Shown: one piece after another, positions 22,801 to 33,773 of the stretch
Layout: every line of letters begins with the position of its first letter
Position numbering within the stretch: the first letter of the stretch is position 1
From: Heterodera schachtii
Lineage: Eukaryota; Nematoda; Chromadorea; Rhabditida; Heteroderidae
DNA length: 64,000 nt
NCBI GenBank assembly: GCA_023374025.1
Contig: SIJG01000021.1
Span: forward strand, 893,675-957,674
Direction: 5' to 3'
Translations under genes and position numbers: made by a program
Notes under the pieces: model-generated
What the model was told of the DNA's origin: nothing
The model's input: the letters and a program-made list of their open reading frames with translations, nothing else
Databases searched by the model: none

Positions 22801-25095
22801 ATTTGGTGCTGCTCCGGCATATTTTACGCATTGTTAGGCAGTGCCGTTGCTGAACCTCACGAAGGCAAGTGAAATTCATCAGAGCGGCAAACAAAGTCAT
22901 CTGATAAACGTAGCAAAAGAGCAGAGTGACGGCGCAGAACAGACAAAATATCTGGAAAAGGGAGTGAACGAAAGTGAGAGAAATTGAGAGACGCACAGAC
23001 GAACCTGTACACTGGGGAAGGGAGTCAGACAGCCGACAGAGAAGGAGAGGAAGTCGGTGAGGAAGGTGATCAGAAAGGGGCGGGGAAATGATCAGAAACG
23101 ACTAGCAGGGGAAGTGATCAGAAAAGGGCGGGGAATGATCAGAACAACTCCCAAGGAGAGGTATATTTTTAGATCGAATGGGATCGGGATTACGCAGGAT
23201 TTTCTCGGGATTCTAATGATACCGTAATTGAAACACCGGCGTCACCGAAAGTGTGCGCCATTCGCTGTTCAAAGCTCAAATAGGGCGAAGTGGAACGCCA
23301 AGCGGCCAACAAAATGAACACATTATCCACTCCGATGGCTTAAAATGGGGCGGAAAATGCGGAGGGCAACAGAAAAATGAAAAGCACAGAAAATGATGAA
23401 AGGCATGGCGAGAACGACGGAAGTGAGGGGAAAGCGGAGGAGCAGCAGAAGACCGGTGCCGGCGGAGATGGCCAAAGCGACGGACAAAACGCCGGACAGA
23501 GCGAGCAAAGGGCGCGAGAAGACGGACGAGGAGCAGCAGCAGAACACCACGGAGAGCAGAGACACGGACGCGAAGCAGGGCAACAGCCAATGCCGAAGCC
23601 GACGCTGGTCACGCGCCGACTCGGCCGCCAACGTTTCATAGGTCCACCTGGGGAAACCGCCGGAGGGAACTAATTAGGCATGGGTATGGCCAGAAATCTT
23701 TTCCAAATTTTGGGTATTTTTAACTTTTTGAGTTCCAAATTAAAATAAAGTTAACAAAATCCGAGCCACAGTATTTTGTTTTCCAACAAATCTTTGTTTA
23801 TCCTACAAAATATCCGCGCTTAGATTTTATTAATGCGTTGCTTAATCCAAGGAAAGGAATTTACCAATTCGCTTTGATGTGAGGCGAATAGAAATGGTCG
23901 AGGAACTAAAATAAAAGTGTGAATCCATTTGCTTGCGTTTTGCTTAATCCTTCTCCTCCTCTCCACCTGTGCCAATTTCAGCTCCCATTTCTCGGCATTT
24001 GCTTCTTCCTCCTCTGTGCCGTGTTTCAATGCGTACGGTAACATCAGTGCCTTTGCACCGGCAATTTTCCGAGTGTCCGGCTCCAAAGAGAGTCCGCCGA
24101 GCAATCCGCGAACGCCGCTGCCGAGGGCATCCAACGAAAGAGAGTTGAGAAGCTGGGCCATGGACGAATCAATGGAAATGCTTCCATTGACGTGGGCTCC
24201 ATTGTTGGTCAGCGCATCCATCAAAATTTGCTGGCTTTTCAGGGACGAGTCCAACAACAGTTTGACCAGCTCCAACAACGGGTTGGACACGCACAGTTCG
24301 TCCTCAACCGGCACATTCGTCCGATTGTGCCGCGTGTCGTCAAAAAGCAGGGACATGGCATTGTCCAGCGAGTCGGGCAGGGGAAAGCGGACACAAAGGG
24401 ACGGATAGTCAATGGGAGGAGCGGCGGACCGCGGGTCGGCGGATTGGTTCTCGTCAATTGTAATTGCTTGAATGATGGACCAGAGTTTGACAGAAGCTGA
24501 AATTTATTTGGAAAATACAAAAAGCTAACCGAAGAGTTTTGGTCGTCTGTTTACCCTTTAATGTTGCCGCTTTTAAAATGTCGCCTTTGTCAACCGCCGT
24601 CACAATAATGTAACCCATACGCCTCATGTCATATCTGAAATTTGGTGAACAGAATTAGATTTTATGAACAGAACGCATTAATTGGCATCACTTAATTTAA
24701 TAATCACCTTTTTTGAAAAGGTATTTAAAATTACTATTTTAATTGGTTGCATTATAATTTAAATAATATCTTCGGCTGGCATAGAACGGGTCCGAGTCGT
24801 TTATGTGAAAAAGATCGCCCAACTCGCGCAGTTCGGCACGCGCACGCGCATTGGTCGGCGTGTACAGCTCCAAATTGTCCTTGAGCAACGCGTCGGAAAG
24901 GCGGAGAAGGCCCAAACTGAACAAAGCCGACGAAAGAAGCGGAAGGAGGACGAAAGGGACGGGACGGAGGAGGACGAAGCGAATGTGAGAGGAGAAGCAA
25001 CGGGAGAGGGCACGCTGGGGACAGACCAAACGCATTTTGGCAAATGATGAAATAAATATTGTAAACAACAAAACAAATAAAATAGTAATAAACAA
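19854..25095 (-). CDS. Patched-related (PTR) sterol-sensing-domain membrane protein
   Basis: About 16 exons on the minus strand encode a twelve-span PTR protein. N-terminus (MRLVC... at 25035, or 60 bases upstream): first membrane span, then DNLELYTPTNARARAELREL and a YDMRRMGYIIVTAVDKGDIL segment. A large extracellular loop follows (24520-23640). Next is sterol-sensing domain 1 (LLALSGVLSVALAISAGTG, MPFIIF, then GVDNVFILLAAW, then FLTDFLSFSVG). The second half starts near FFRSHYAPFLLN (22520) and AYGCLNIEIGLEPLDLLP. The second sterol-sensing-like block is FSTVSTNLGVLGLM, then SIGFCVDFSAHLAYNY, then VGTPICQSAATSILG, ending in GLLHGLVILPVLLTL. A Ser/Asn/Gln-rich cytosolic tail ends at 19854. 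In C. elegans this family acts in moulting and membrane traffic. Most introns are GT-AG; two are not (see findings). Exact ends of several exons were not fixed. Confidence 0.87.
23062..23149. repeat. Tandem GATCAGAAAGGGGCGGGGAA units in a PTR intron
   Basis: Four diverged copies of a 20-26 bp unit, each with TGATCAGAAA and three with GGGCGGGGAA, lie head to tail next to the exon starting at 23064. The last unit overlaps the exon, so the repeat may have arisen by duplication of exon-boundary sequence. Confidence 0.7.
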
Positions 25096-25805
25096 AATAT
25101 TTCTTTATTTATATATATAAATTATTTTAATTTATTTTAAATTTTAAGTTCACTAATTTTAAATTTAAACGATAAATTTGACTTGGAAATGCGCTTTAAC
25201 ATTTTGTTAAAGATTTTTTCCGAGATTTTTTCGATAAGCTCTGAAGCAATAGGTATTGAAAAAATATTTCAAAAATAGAAGTATGAAAAGAATTATTAAA
25301 TATTTAACCCTTTAAATGTATTTCATATATTGTTAAAATTTTTTCATAATTTTAATCGGTCCCATTTTACTTAATATTACTTCTTTTTTATACTTTTTTG
25401 TAAATTTTTTACCAAATTTCTAAGTTTTATTTAACAGATTTCCGCCAAGAATTTTTTTTTTTGTCAAATTGAACATAATAATATTTAAATAAAAGAAAAT
25501 AAAAAATGGCAAAAACTGATGATATGGTCAAAGAAAAATATATTTATTATAATAATAAAAAAAGCACTGCTGACAAATGAAAGGGCCAATCTCCCAAATA
25601 AAAATTCAATTTCTTCCCCGAGAAAAGCGCTGCGTTAAACAAAAGCGTCTGCTTAAAGTGCGCCGCCGCGTGTCCCCCCGCCGTCGCCAGCAGCGGATTA
25701 AATGATCAAAGCGTACCGATCGCATCAAAAATAGACCGATGAGTCCGCTGCTGCGGTTGCTCCTCCCGCCGACTGTCCGGTGACATTCGACCTTTCCCGC
25801 CGCGT
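25096..25805. other. Upstream region of PTR gene with GC-rich hairpin block
   Basis: 25096-25600 is AT-rich with nothing seen. 25610-25805 is abruptly GC-rich and non-coding. It contains CAGCAGCGGA and its complement TCCGCTGCTG about 48 bases apart (25690-25757), and CGCGTGTCCCCCC twice. It could be the PTR promoter or an unannotated RNA; neither can be shown from sequence. Confidence 0.5.
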
Positions 25806-26845
25806 GTCCCCCCCCCCCCCCCCCATTCGCACCATCACAACAATTGGGGGCACTTTGGATGGATTTGCTCGGTTGTTCCTCTCATCGGCGGAACGGCCGA
25901 CCATTTTGGCGAAGGGTTGGCGGTGAATTGCACTGGGGGGGATGGATTTTGTGGGATTTTGTTGAAAGGACGGCTTCGATTTGGGGGGGGGGCACCTGCC
26001 TTAAAAGTGTTCTCGTGTTTTGCTCGTCGTTCGAGTGGAGAGGCGCAACGCAACTTGGCGGCGGATGATTTGGTTCATCCCCGGCGGGGATTTGCTGCTG
26101 CTTTCTCTGTGTGTATTTGGGTCGTTTTCGTCGATGACCTGCACTCGGATAAAGCGAGCGCCGCCAAAGCGCGAGCAGAGCAATCGCCGGCGCAGGGCGC
26201 GCGGTTGGCTGACAGAGGGGTGATGACATTATTTGTACGAAGCAAATTTGGAGGATAATTCGACCCAAAATTTGGAAATGGGGAGGGGTGAACATAAAGC
26301 ACAGAAAAACAAACAAACGCTCAACGGATTTTGCTTTTCCCATTCTGTGATACCAAAAAAGTATCTCAAAAATCTGTTCGTACTTTTCCAAAAAAACCGA
26401 AAAATACAAGAAAGAGGGATATAATAAAAGTGAAAGAATTGTGAATGGGTAGCTTAGCGTGGACTTTGTTAATGTTTTTTTTATAAAATTGAAAGTGGGG
26501 CCCGGAAATGAATTTAGACATTTCCGTCCAGACATATTTTGGATTGTACCTTAGTCAAAGGGCATGTCATTGAGATAGAGAGGAAGAAGAAGCTTCTCGA
26601 GGCGATAATTAATCCAAATGATCATTCAAATGATCATCAATAAAAATATGATGCATATTAATTTATTAATTTATTTGTGTGTTTGTATATTTTTGCATGT
26701 GATCGACTAGACTTTTGCGTCACTTTTAAAAATGTAAACAAAACATTTTTAGTAAAATCCCGTATATAAAGCATACGAATGTAAGAAATTATATTATTAT
26801 TTTTTCAATTAATTTCAAATCGAACAACCCAAAAAAAATAAAATA
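25806..26845. other. Intergenic upstream of small secreted gene
   Basis: Begins with a poly-C run (25808-25824). 25830-26230 is GC-rich with overlapping open frames on both strands and no recognisable domain, so I do not call a gene. A TATA-like TATATAAA at 26763-26770 lies about 75 bases before the start codon at 26846 and is a plausible core promoter. Two TGATCA palindromes occur at 26620-26636. Confidence 0.45.
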
Positions 26846-27281
26846 ATGAATTTTGCTGCGAATGTTTTCACTGCTTTTCTAATTGTTGTTTTGGTGCAAT
26901 GCGTTTTCGGAGGTGGCTGTTTTTCGAGTGGGTCTTCGTCTTCGTCGTCCTCCCATGGGTCATACGGAAGACACCAAGCTGCTCTTGCAAAACACACAAG
27001 TCAGTGACAGGAGAAGGACGGGGGCGGGGCATACGGTAGCGACAGATACCGTACCCCCATTTAAAATTTAGATAACGAATAAAGCCTTACTTTTCAATTC
27101 AGGTGCAAGAAATGAACTATTCGGCAAGCTCAAGACGACAAAAAAGAATGACGGCGGAGGGACGAGCAAAAACACCGCCGGAGCTTCATCAAGCCGTGGC
27201 ACAACAAACCGTGGCACAACAAACCGTGGCACAACAAACCGTGGCACAACAAACCGTGGCAAAGGCAAAGCAAGAAAATAA
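26846..27281 (+). CDS. Small secreted Ser/Lys-rich protein with four RGTTN repeats (effector-like)
   Basis: Two exons, 26846-26999 and 27103-27281, joined by a GT-AG intron, give 110 aa. Residues 1-22 form a signal peptide (NFAANVFTAFLIVVLVQCVFG). The mature part begins GGC, then a run of about ten serines (SSGSSSSSSSHGSYG), a basic stretch (ELFGKLKTTKKND), then RGTTN four times in a row and a Lys/Arg tail (RGKGKARK). The five-residue repeat is an exact 15-bp tandem repeat at DNA level. No membrane segment follows the signal peptide. Size, secretion signal, low complexity and copy-number-variable repeats are the usual profile of secreted effectors of plant-parasitic nematodes. That role is inference; no named effector is recognised. 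Confidence 0.7.
27197..27256. repeat. 15-bp perfect tandem repeat, four units
   Basis: CGTGGCACAACAAAC is repeated four times in frame, coding RGTTN each time, with no base differences visible between units. Such a repeat can expand and contract by slippage. Confidence 0.9.
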
Positions 27282-27596
27282 ACGATCAGAGAGAGAAAGA
27301 CAGACAGATGAAATGGGATTGATCATTAACAATGTTAGATTCAATATACAGTTATTTGGGGCTCAAAATCTTCTGATTCCATATTTTGTTTTGATGGACA
27401 GTGTTAGAAATAAATATGCAAAAAAAGTTTTTTAACTTGGTTTAGTGTTTGTATGATTGGGTTCTGTAAAGAGCCCCTCAGTTAAAGCGACCCTATTGAC
27501 CCACGAAGATTAAAAATTTACAAAAATCGCTTTATTAATTTTTTTTAGAAAAAAATTGGTAATTTTTTTTAAAGAAAAGAAAACATAACATTTTGA
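27282..27596. other. Spacer between secreted gene and Merlin transposon
   Basis: AT-rich 3' flank. No gene seen. The last eight bases are the left target duplication of the Merlin element. Confidence 0.5.
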
Positions 27597-29151
27597 GGTA
27601 ATAGTGTACTTTGTACCCCCCCTTTTTTGAAAAAAAAATTTCAAAATTTTTTTTCGAAGTAAATTTGTTTTATAGGTTTTCAGGGTCGTAGAATTCAATT
27701 CTGACATCTATTTCGACTCATTCGAACCCCAAACCCGGATTTTCGAACATTAAAAAAAAATTTTTTTTCAAAAAATGCAAATTTATGTGCCAAATTCAAT
27801 AAAAATGCACGAATAGTGATCGCGATTGGGACAGATGCAACCTAAGTTTTGGATTTTGTAGTGTTTTCAGCTTTTGACATACCCAGCTTTTTATTCTTGC
27901 TAATATGGCTGCATTAAACGAGCTTCAAAATTTTACGCTTAAAAAATTGAACGAAAAATTGGCGTCGGAAGATGGTGACTTTGACGAGTGGCTTGAACAG
28001 TCAGGACTTCTGCATGCCCGTCGTACGTGTCCACGGTGTCACGGAGAAACGTCAATCAAAGTGATTTGCGATCGTAGATATGGAAATTGGCGATGCAAGA
28101 CAAAGAATTGTCGGAAAGAAACAGGATATTTCGTTGGAACTTTTTTCGAAGGTTCTACTTAATTTTGACGCAAAACCGGTTTTCGAATTAGGGTCAAAAT
28201 TATCGACAAAACAAATTTTTGAATTGATGTATCTGTGGGCACGTAAATATGGTACAATTGACGATGTCCAACAAGAAACCGGTCATAGTCGACGAATCGT
28301 CATTGATTGGTTCAATTTTGGACGGGATATATGTGCCGAATTTTTCGTACGCCACCCAATTGCGATTGGAGGCCCAGGTTTACACAGTCGCCTTTGTTAG
28401 TATCTTTTTTCTGTAGGATGCGTCGTAGAAATAGACGAAACGCTTGTAGTAAAAAGGAAATACGGAGTCGGTCGCGTACTGAAGAAGCAAGACGTGTGGC
28501 TGTTCGGTGGAGTGGAACGTGACTCCAATTGGGAGCGCGTCTTCATGGTTCCCGTGGAGTCGCGTAGCGCTAACCGACTCATCCCACTCATCCAACAATA
28601 TATCCTTCCGGGGACAACTATTGTTTCGGACGAGTGGCGTTCATACCGTGGAATTCCAAATCTGCCACAAAATTATACACACTTAACGGTCAACCATTCT
28701 CAGAACTTTATCAATCCGGGAAATCGCCTTGCACACACACAAAACGTTGAATCGATGTGGAAAAAATTGAAAAGGAATTTTAAGCAACAATTTGGGAACA
28801 AAACGGAAACATACGACACTTATTTCCCGGAATTTGTCTGGCGTCAGCGATTTGGCGACAATAAGAACGTGTTTTATCATTTTTGGTTGCATGTTTCTCA
28901 ATTTTATCCATGCGAATAATTTTTCGCGATCACTATTCGTGCATTTTTATTGAATTTGGCACATAAATTTGCATTTTTTGAAAAAAAAATTTTTTTTAAT
29001 GTTCGAAAATCCGGGTTTGGGGTTCGAATGAGTCGAAATAGATGTCAGAATTGAATTCTACGACCCTGAAAACCTATAAAACAAATTTACTTCGAAAAAA
29101 AATTTTGAAATTTTTTTTTCAAAAAGGGGGGGTACAAAGTACACTATTACC
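27597..29151. mobile_element. Complete Merlin-family DNA transposon
   Basis: 1555 bp with terminal inverted repeats of about 228 bp (27597-27824 and 28924-29151, termini GGTAATAGTGTAC). It is flanked by the 8-bp target duplication CATTTTGA (27589-27596 and 29152-29159). The arms appear nearly identical. The interior is filled by an intact transposase gene. Merlin elements are the eukaryotic relatives of IS1016 (IS1595 group) and make 8-9 bp duplications, as seen here. All parts needed for activity appear present. Confidence 0.94.
27905..28919 (+). CDS. Merlin (IS1016-like) DDE transposase
   Basis: Three exons (27905-28151, 28192-28377, 28417-28919) joined by GT-AG introns of 40 and 39 bp give 311 aa with no lesion. 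The N-terminal part has a zinc-binding CPRCH...C...C pattern (residues about 38-65) followed by TGYFVGTFFEGSKLS, the usual IS1595-type lead-in. A helix-turn-helix-like segment follows (IDDVQQETGHSRRIVIDWF). The catalytic core shows VEIDETLV (first D), IVSDEWRSYRGI (second D), VNHSQNFINP and HTQNVESMWKKLK (acidic third position). It would cut and paste its own element. The two short introns are inferred from the frame changes and fit the family alignment (GTFFE-G-SK; GGPG-CVVEID). Confidence 0.9.
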
Positions 29152-29159
29152 CATTTTGA

Positions 29160-29525
29160 GTTATAGGCGCCACTTTGAGAAATTTGAAATTTTCAATTCG
29201 AAAAATATATTTTTAAAATTTTGCCCAACCTTTCAAATTCATAAACATCTGAATCAATACGCTGCTCAATCCAAATTTCAAAAAAAAAAATTCCGATCGG
29301 ATCCGTTCATAATTAAAATGCAAATAATGAGTTTGAAAAGGAGTAATAATTTGTTCAAAAAATTTTGTTACTTTTTCCCCAATTTCCAAAATAATTTTTC
29401 ACTCTAACCCCAATTCTGAACAGCGTCTATAAAATTCTCGCATTTCGAGTTTAATGCGCGAACGAGAAGCCCAAAAAAGGTAAGAATGCAAGAAAACGAG
29501 GATAAAATAAATCCCTGGTCCGTAC
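29160..29525. other. AT-rich flank, nothing recognised
   Basis: Sequence between the Merlin element and the next hAT-type element. Short AT-rich open frames only. Confidence 0.45.
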
Positions 29526-30186
29526 CAGGGGTGGGACGCGACCGCGGCAATTTGAATCCGCGATGCGCGATCTGCGACCGCGGGATTTTTTTTTTTGCGC
29601 GGCGCGCCGCGGATTTTTTGGGACAAAAATTTTATTAAAAAATTTATTGAAACGATTGTATTTTTTGAATATTTAAATTTTAAATAAAAATTAAAATTAT
29701 TCGTTTCAAAATTCCAATTTTTCCCGTCGAAGCTGACAAAAACCTTTAATTTTTCTTTTAAAAAATGGCTTTAAATCACAAAATAGGTCATTTTTTACAA
29801 AATCTTTTATCAAATTGTATTCAAATTTTCAAAAATTTTCCCGGCGGCGCCTGTTGGCACCGCCGGACCCAACCCCATCTGTTCCCAAAGCTTTTTAGAA
29901 AGAATGCGCCGAAAAAACGGTTTAAAAGGCAAAAAAATCATAGGGTTTGCGTGCTGGAACCCCTTCGCAAATTTGGACACTGACTTGCCCCCCCCCCCCC
30001 CCCCCCTCCATCCAATCCCGTCACGAATTTTGTATGCACCGGGATTTTAATTAATTCTTTATAATAAGGAAATTTTAAAAAGTTTAAAAAATGTATGTTT
30101 AAAAAGTTGGAAAATTTTGAGTTTTTAAATGCGCGATCCGCGACGATACGCAACTGCAGGATTTTTCTGTCCGCGCCCCACCCCTG
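29526..30186. mobile_element. hAT-type MITE with CAGGGGTG termini
   Basis: 661 bp between CAGGGGTGGGACGCG at 29526 and the complementary CGCGCCCCACCCCTG ending at 30186. CAGGGGTG termini are typical of hAT elements. Flanks TCCGTAC and GCCGTAC make an imperfect duplication. Both ends carry GC-rich units with GCGATC(C/T)GCGAC. The interior contains the recurring GC palindrome (29840-29867) and a poly-C run (29985-30006). No transposase. Confidence 0.78.
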
Positions 30187-31322
30187 GCCGTACTGTAATT
30201 TTGGGCGTTTCCTAAAAACTGCCAAAAATTGCAAAAATATTTATTAATAAAATTCTTATGTTAGTAGTTTGCCAACGTTATAAATAATATTAAAAGCTTA
30301 ATAAAAACTAATACAAATACATAAGTAATTTTTGTTTGCCAACATTATCAACAATATAAATATTTTTATATTTTTATGACGACATTTTGAACTAATTAGA
30401 AAATCACAAAACATTAATTAAATTATTTATTTTATTTATAATCACTGATCAGCTTACTTTAACCAAAAAATTTCCTTTTGTAATTTGCAAAGAAATATTG
30501 TGGCATTTATTGTGGCAATTACTTTTTGATCATGCTTGATAGCCCCTGTAATAGTTTTGCAACTTTAAAAGAGGTTTAAATAAGACATTTGGTGTTGATA
30601 CAGTATCGCAAAAAAGAAAAAGTTTATGTGCATAAAAACGCTACGATTGCAACGGACAGCTTTTGCAAATGTTTGTCTTAGAGACTGGCACGATCGGTTT
30701 TTGATTAGGTCTTAATTTTCGAGCTGGGTTTTTTTCGGTCTTGTAGTGAAAAAAACTTATGGAATTATTGAAAAACCAAAAATTGATCGAAAAATTTTGG
30801 GAATATTTGAATTAGGCGTTTTTGTGTCAAAATGAATAGCTATTTATGATTATTAGGTCTTCCTTTTTTATGTAAGAAAAATCGCGAAAAAGGTAAATAA
30901 AATATGTATAAAAAATGCCAAAATATGTATGAAATATTATAAAAACCCCCAAATATGTACTAAAATATGTAAATAAAATTTTAAAATGGTTATTTTTTGG
31001 AAAAAAAGTTCTTCGTAAAGGGCGAAATATGAACAAAAATAGGCTTAGAATCACCTTTTAATATTTTAAAACGATTGGAAAAACCGATGTTTTAGGATAC
31101 ATTTTCAAAAAAATTTTTTATTTTTTAACAAGATATTTTTTCAAAAATTCTCAAAATATGTAAAAAAAATGAAAAATTTATGAACTTTCCTACTATTTAG
31201 AGCATGGAGAAGCCAGGAAAAAATATGTATCTACATATATTTTTTGCAATTCGTGTCACAAAGTAAACAATAAATTTAAAATAAATATTGAAGCGATTGT
31301 TTTTATAAGTCATAAAGGAAAG
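30187..31322. other. AT-rich repeat-derived region
   Basis: No gene. From about 30850 to 31240 it resembles, in reverse orientation, the element at 47047-47682: ATATGTA units, AAATCGCGAAAA at one side, and GAGCATGGAGAAGCCAGGAAAAAA at the other. It is a decayed third copy of that family. Confidence 0.6.
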
Positions 31323-31712
31323 TGGGTCGGGGTCGTTTTCGTACGGGCCGTTTTCGTACGAGCGTAAGTTTTTGGCTATAACTTATTTCTTTGCCAACCA
31401 AATCCAATATTCTTTGTATCATTCGATAGCCCTAAGTGTCCTCTATTAGACTGCAAAATTTCGAAAAATTTCGTTAAGGCTCAAAAAAGTTACGGCAAAA
31501 AAATTTCGAAAATCAGGTTTTTTGAATTCTTCTGACCATAATTTTTTTGAACCTTAACGAAATTTTTCGAAATTTCGCAGGCTAATAGAGGAAACATAGG
31601 GCTATCGAATGATACAAAGAATATTGGATTTGGTTGGCAAAGAAATAAGTTATAGCCAAAAACTTGCGCTCGTACGAAAACGGCCCGGCCCGTACGAAAA
31701 CGGCCTGGTCCG
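31323..31712. mobile_element. 390-bp palindromic element
   Basis: The two halves are inverted copies over about 170 bp: CGTTTTCGTACGAGCG near 31353 against CGCTCGTACGAAAACG near 31668, and ATTCTTTGTATCATTCGATAG against its complement. It is flanked by the 8-bp direct repeat AAGGAAAG (31315-31322 and 31713-31720). No coding capacity. Confidence 0.88.
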
Positions 31713-31769
31713 AAGGAAAGTAGAAGTAAAAAGTCAAAGTAAAAAGTCAAGGTTTTAATGGTTATATTG

Positions 31770-32266
31770 AAGAGAGAAAATGAAAAGAGAGAGAGAGAGA
31801 GAAAAGAGAGGGGAGAGAGAGAAAGATAAGAGAGAAAAGAAGAGAGAGGGAGAGAAAGAGAGAGAGAAAGAAAAAGAAGGGGGAGAGAGAGAAAGAGAAA
31901 AGATGAGAGAGAGAGAGAAACAGAGAGAGACATAGAAAGGAAAGAGAGTAAGACATTGATAGAGTGAAGTCAGAGAGAGAGAAACATAGAGAGTATAGAA
32001 AGGAAAGAGAAGAGAGTGAGAAAAGAGGAGAGAGAGAAAGAGAGTAAAGAGAGGGAGAGAAATATAGAGAGAGTAAAGAGGAGAGAGAGAAAAGAGTGAG
32101 ATAAAAAAGTAGAGGTAGAGAGAAACGTAGAGAGAGAGTACATAGAGAGAGAGAGAGAGAGAGACAGAGAGAGTGAGAGAGAGAGAAAAGAAGAGAGAGA
32201 GGGAAAGAAAGAGAGAGAGAAAAGAAGAGAGAGAGAAAGTGAGAGAGATAAAAAAAGAGAGAGCGT
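31770..32266. repeat. Long purine (GAGA) microsatellite
   Basis: About 500 bp of almost pure G/A on the plus strand, interrupted by a few T and C. It produces long Ser/Leu-only open frames on the minus strand that are not genes. It is twice as long as the similar tract at 402-650. Confidence 0.9.
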
Positions 32267-32318
32267 GAGGCAAGTTATGAGAAATGTAAGAAGGCTGATT
32301 ATTATTTTTTTATTTTAG

Positions 32319-32360
32319 CTAGCGCGAGGTGCGCGAGCGAAGCGAGCGCGCCTGCGCTAG
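32319..32360. repeat. GC-rich hairpin / mirror repeat
   Basis: CTAGCGC and GCGCTAG close an inverted repeat. Its centre, GCGCGAGCGAAGCGAGCGCG, reads the same backwards (mirror symmetry). It stands alone in AT-rich surroundings. Confidence 0.65.
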
Positions 32361-33773
32361 TTTACATAAAAAAGGAAGCACTGCTAATGATTATTTTACT
32401 TTTCCATCTCATTATTTTTTTTATTTTAAAAAGTTTGTGTTTTCGTTTGGCATTTCTAATTAAGGAATTATGCCGTCTGAAAGTATTACTTTTTTTTTCT
32501 ACACAGATGATTTGCACAAATTTGCATATCAATAGAGAAAAAAAATTGCTCACAAAATGGAGTGAAAAGTAAATCAAAAAAATAAAATTGTCACTTACTA
32601 TTTTTCTCAACAAATTCCTTAAAAATTCCAAAAAATTTCAAGACCATTTAAATAACAACAAAAATTTCAAAATTTACCCCTTCAGATACTAAGGGCACCA
32701 CCTGACCCCTTCTGTCCCCCTGAAATTTTACGAAAATTGATAAATTTTTTCAATTTCATATTTCATTTTCTTCAAATACCCAATGTTTTCGGTTCCTATG
32801 TACACATAAACCAATGAAAGTTTTCCATTGCAGCAAATCTTCGCCGCCTCTGCGCCGTTAATTTCGAAAATTATTCTCACCAATCGCTTATTATGGGACT
32901 GAAGCGTACAAATTTAAGCTGAATTGGTGAGTGTTGTCAGGCTCCTGCTGGTGCCTGAGGGCCACCCGCCCAACGGAGCTTTCTGATGAAAAACAATTAA
33001 TTAATTTGTTGCGACATACGCTAAAATTTGCCGCTGAATTTAGTCGAAACTCGCGCATTTCCGACTACGATTACTCACTTTTTTTTTTGTATCATTCGAA
33101 AGCTTAACATGTTTAGAAGCTTTTCTAGCTATTGCTTCGCGATTAGACAATTACCAAAAAAGTTATACATGAAAACTGCGAAAAAGTCGAAATTTTTTCT
33201 TAATAACTTTTTCAGGAGCCAAAAAATCTTTTTACTTTTTGTTATTAATAGAGCATGTGAAGAGCTTTCGAATGATACCAACAATGTTGGATTTGGATGA
33301 CAAAGAAAAAAGTTATAGTGTAAAAAACCGTGCCGGCCCAACTGAGCGACTCCGTTATTCCAATATTGACAATATGCCGGCAAAAAATAAAAACAATTTA
33401 TTAAAAGCGATTTTCCCTCTTACATTTCAAATTTTTAGCAAAGAAAGGAGGCCCTTGGAATTATCAAAAGTGAATTTGTAAATTCTAATTGCGCTAATTG
33501 TATTAATTAAATTACTTAAATGGAAAATGAGAAAAGGGAGCAGCTATTTTATGCATAATATGTGAAAATTATTTGTAATAATTTAACACAATTGAAGAAA
33601 TGAAGAACAATTATTGAATAATGAGTCGGTTAATTTGATTGATTGTTTTCGGCGATTTTTCTGCGATCATTTGCATATGATTTAAATAATGATTTTGTTT
33701 TACTCATATTAAATTCAAGTCGATGCCCCTAAAATTAAAAAATAAATAAAATAATATTTTCTTTCCAAATTGT
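32361..33773. other. AT-rich region with part of an inverted-repeat element
   Basis: No gene. 33085-33310 contains GTATCATTCGAAAGCTTAAC and, inverted, AAGAGCTTTCGAATGATACC, plus GGATTTGG...GACAAAG...AAGTTATAG, which resembles the arms of the element at 31323-31712. It appears to be a diverged relative. Confidence 0.5.

Noticed and set aside
25882..26535. 217-codon minus frame with Pro-rich end
   Set aside because: Overlaps plus-strand frames of equal length in a GC-rich stretch, has no recognisable domain, and composition looks like chance openness.
31490..32273. Long Ser/Leu/Phe frames on the minus strand that look like membrane proteins
   Set aside because: They are the complement of the GA repeat at 31770-32266 plus the arm of a palindromic element.
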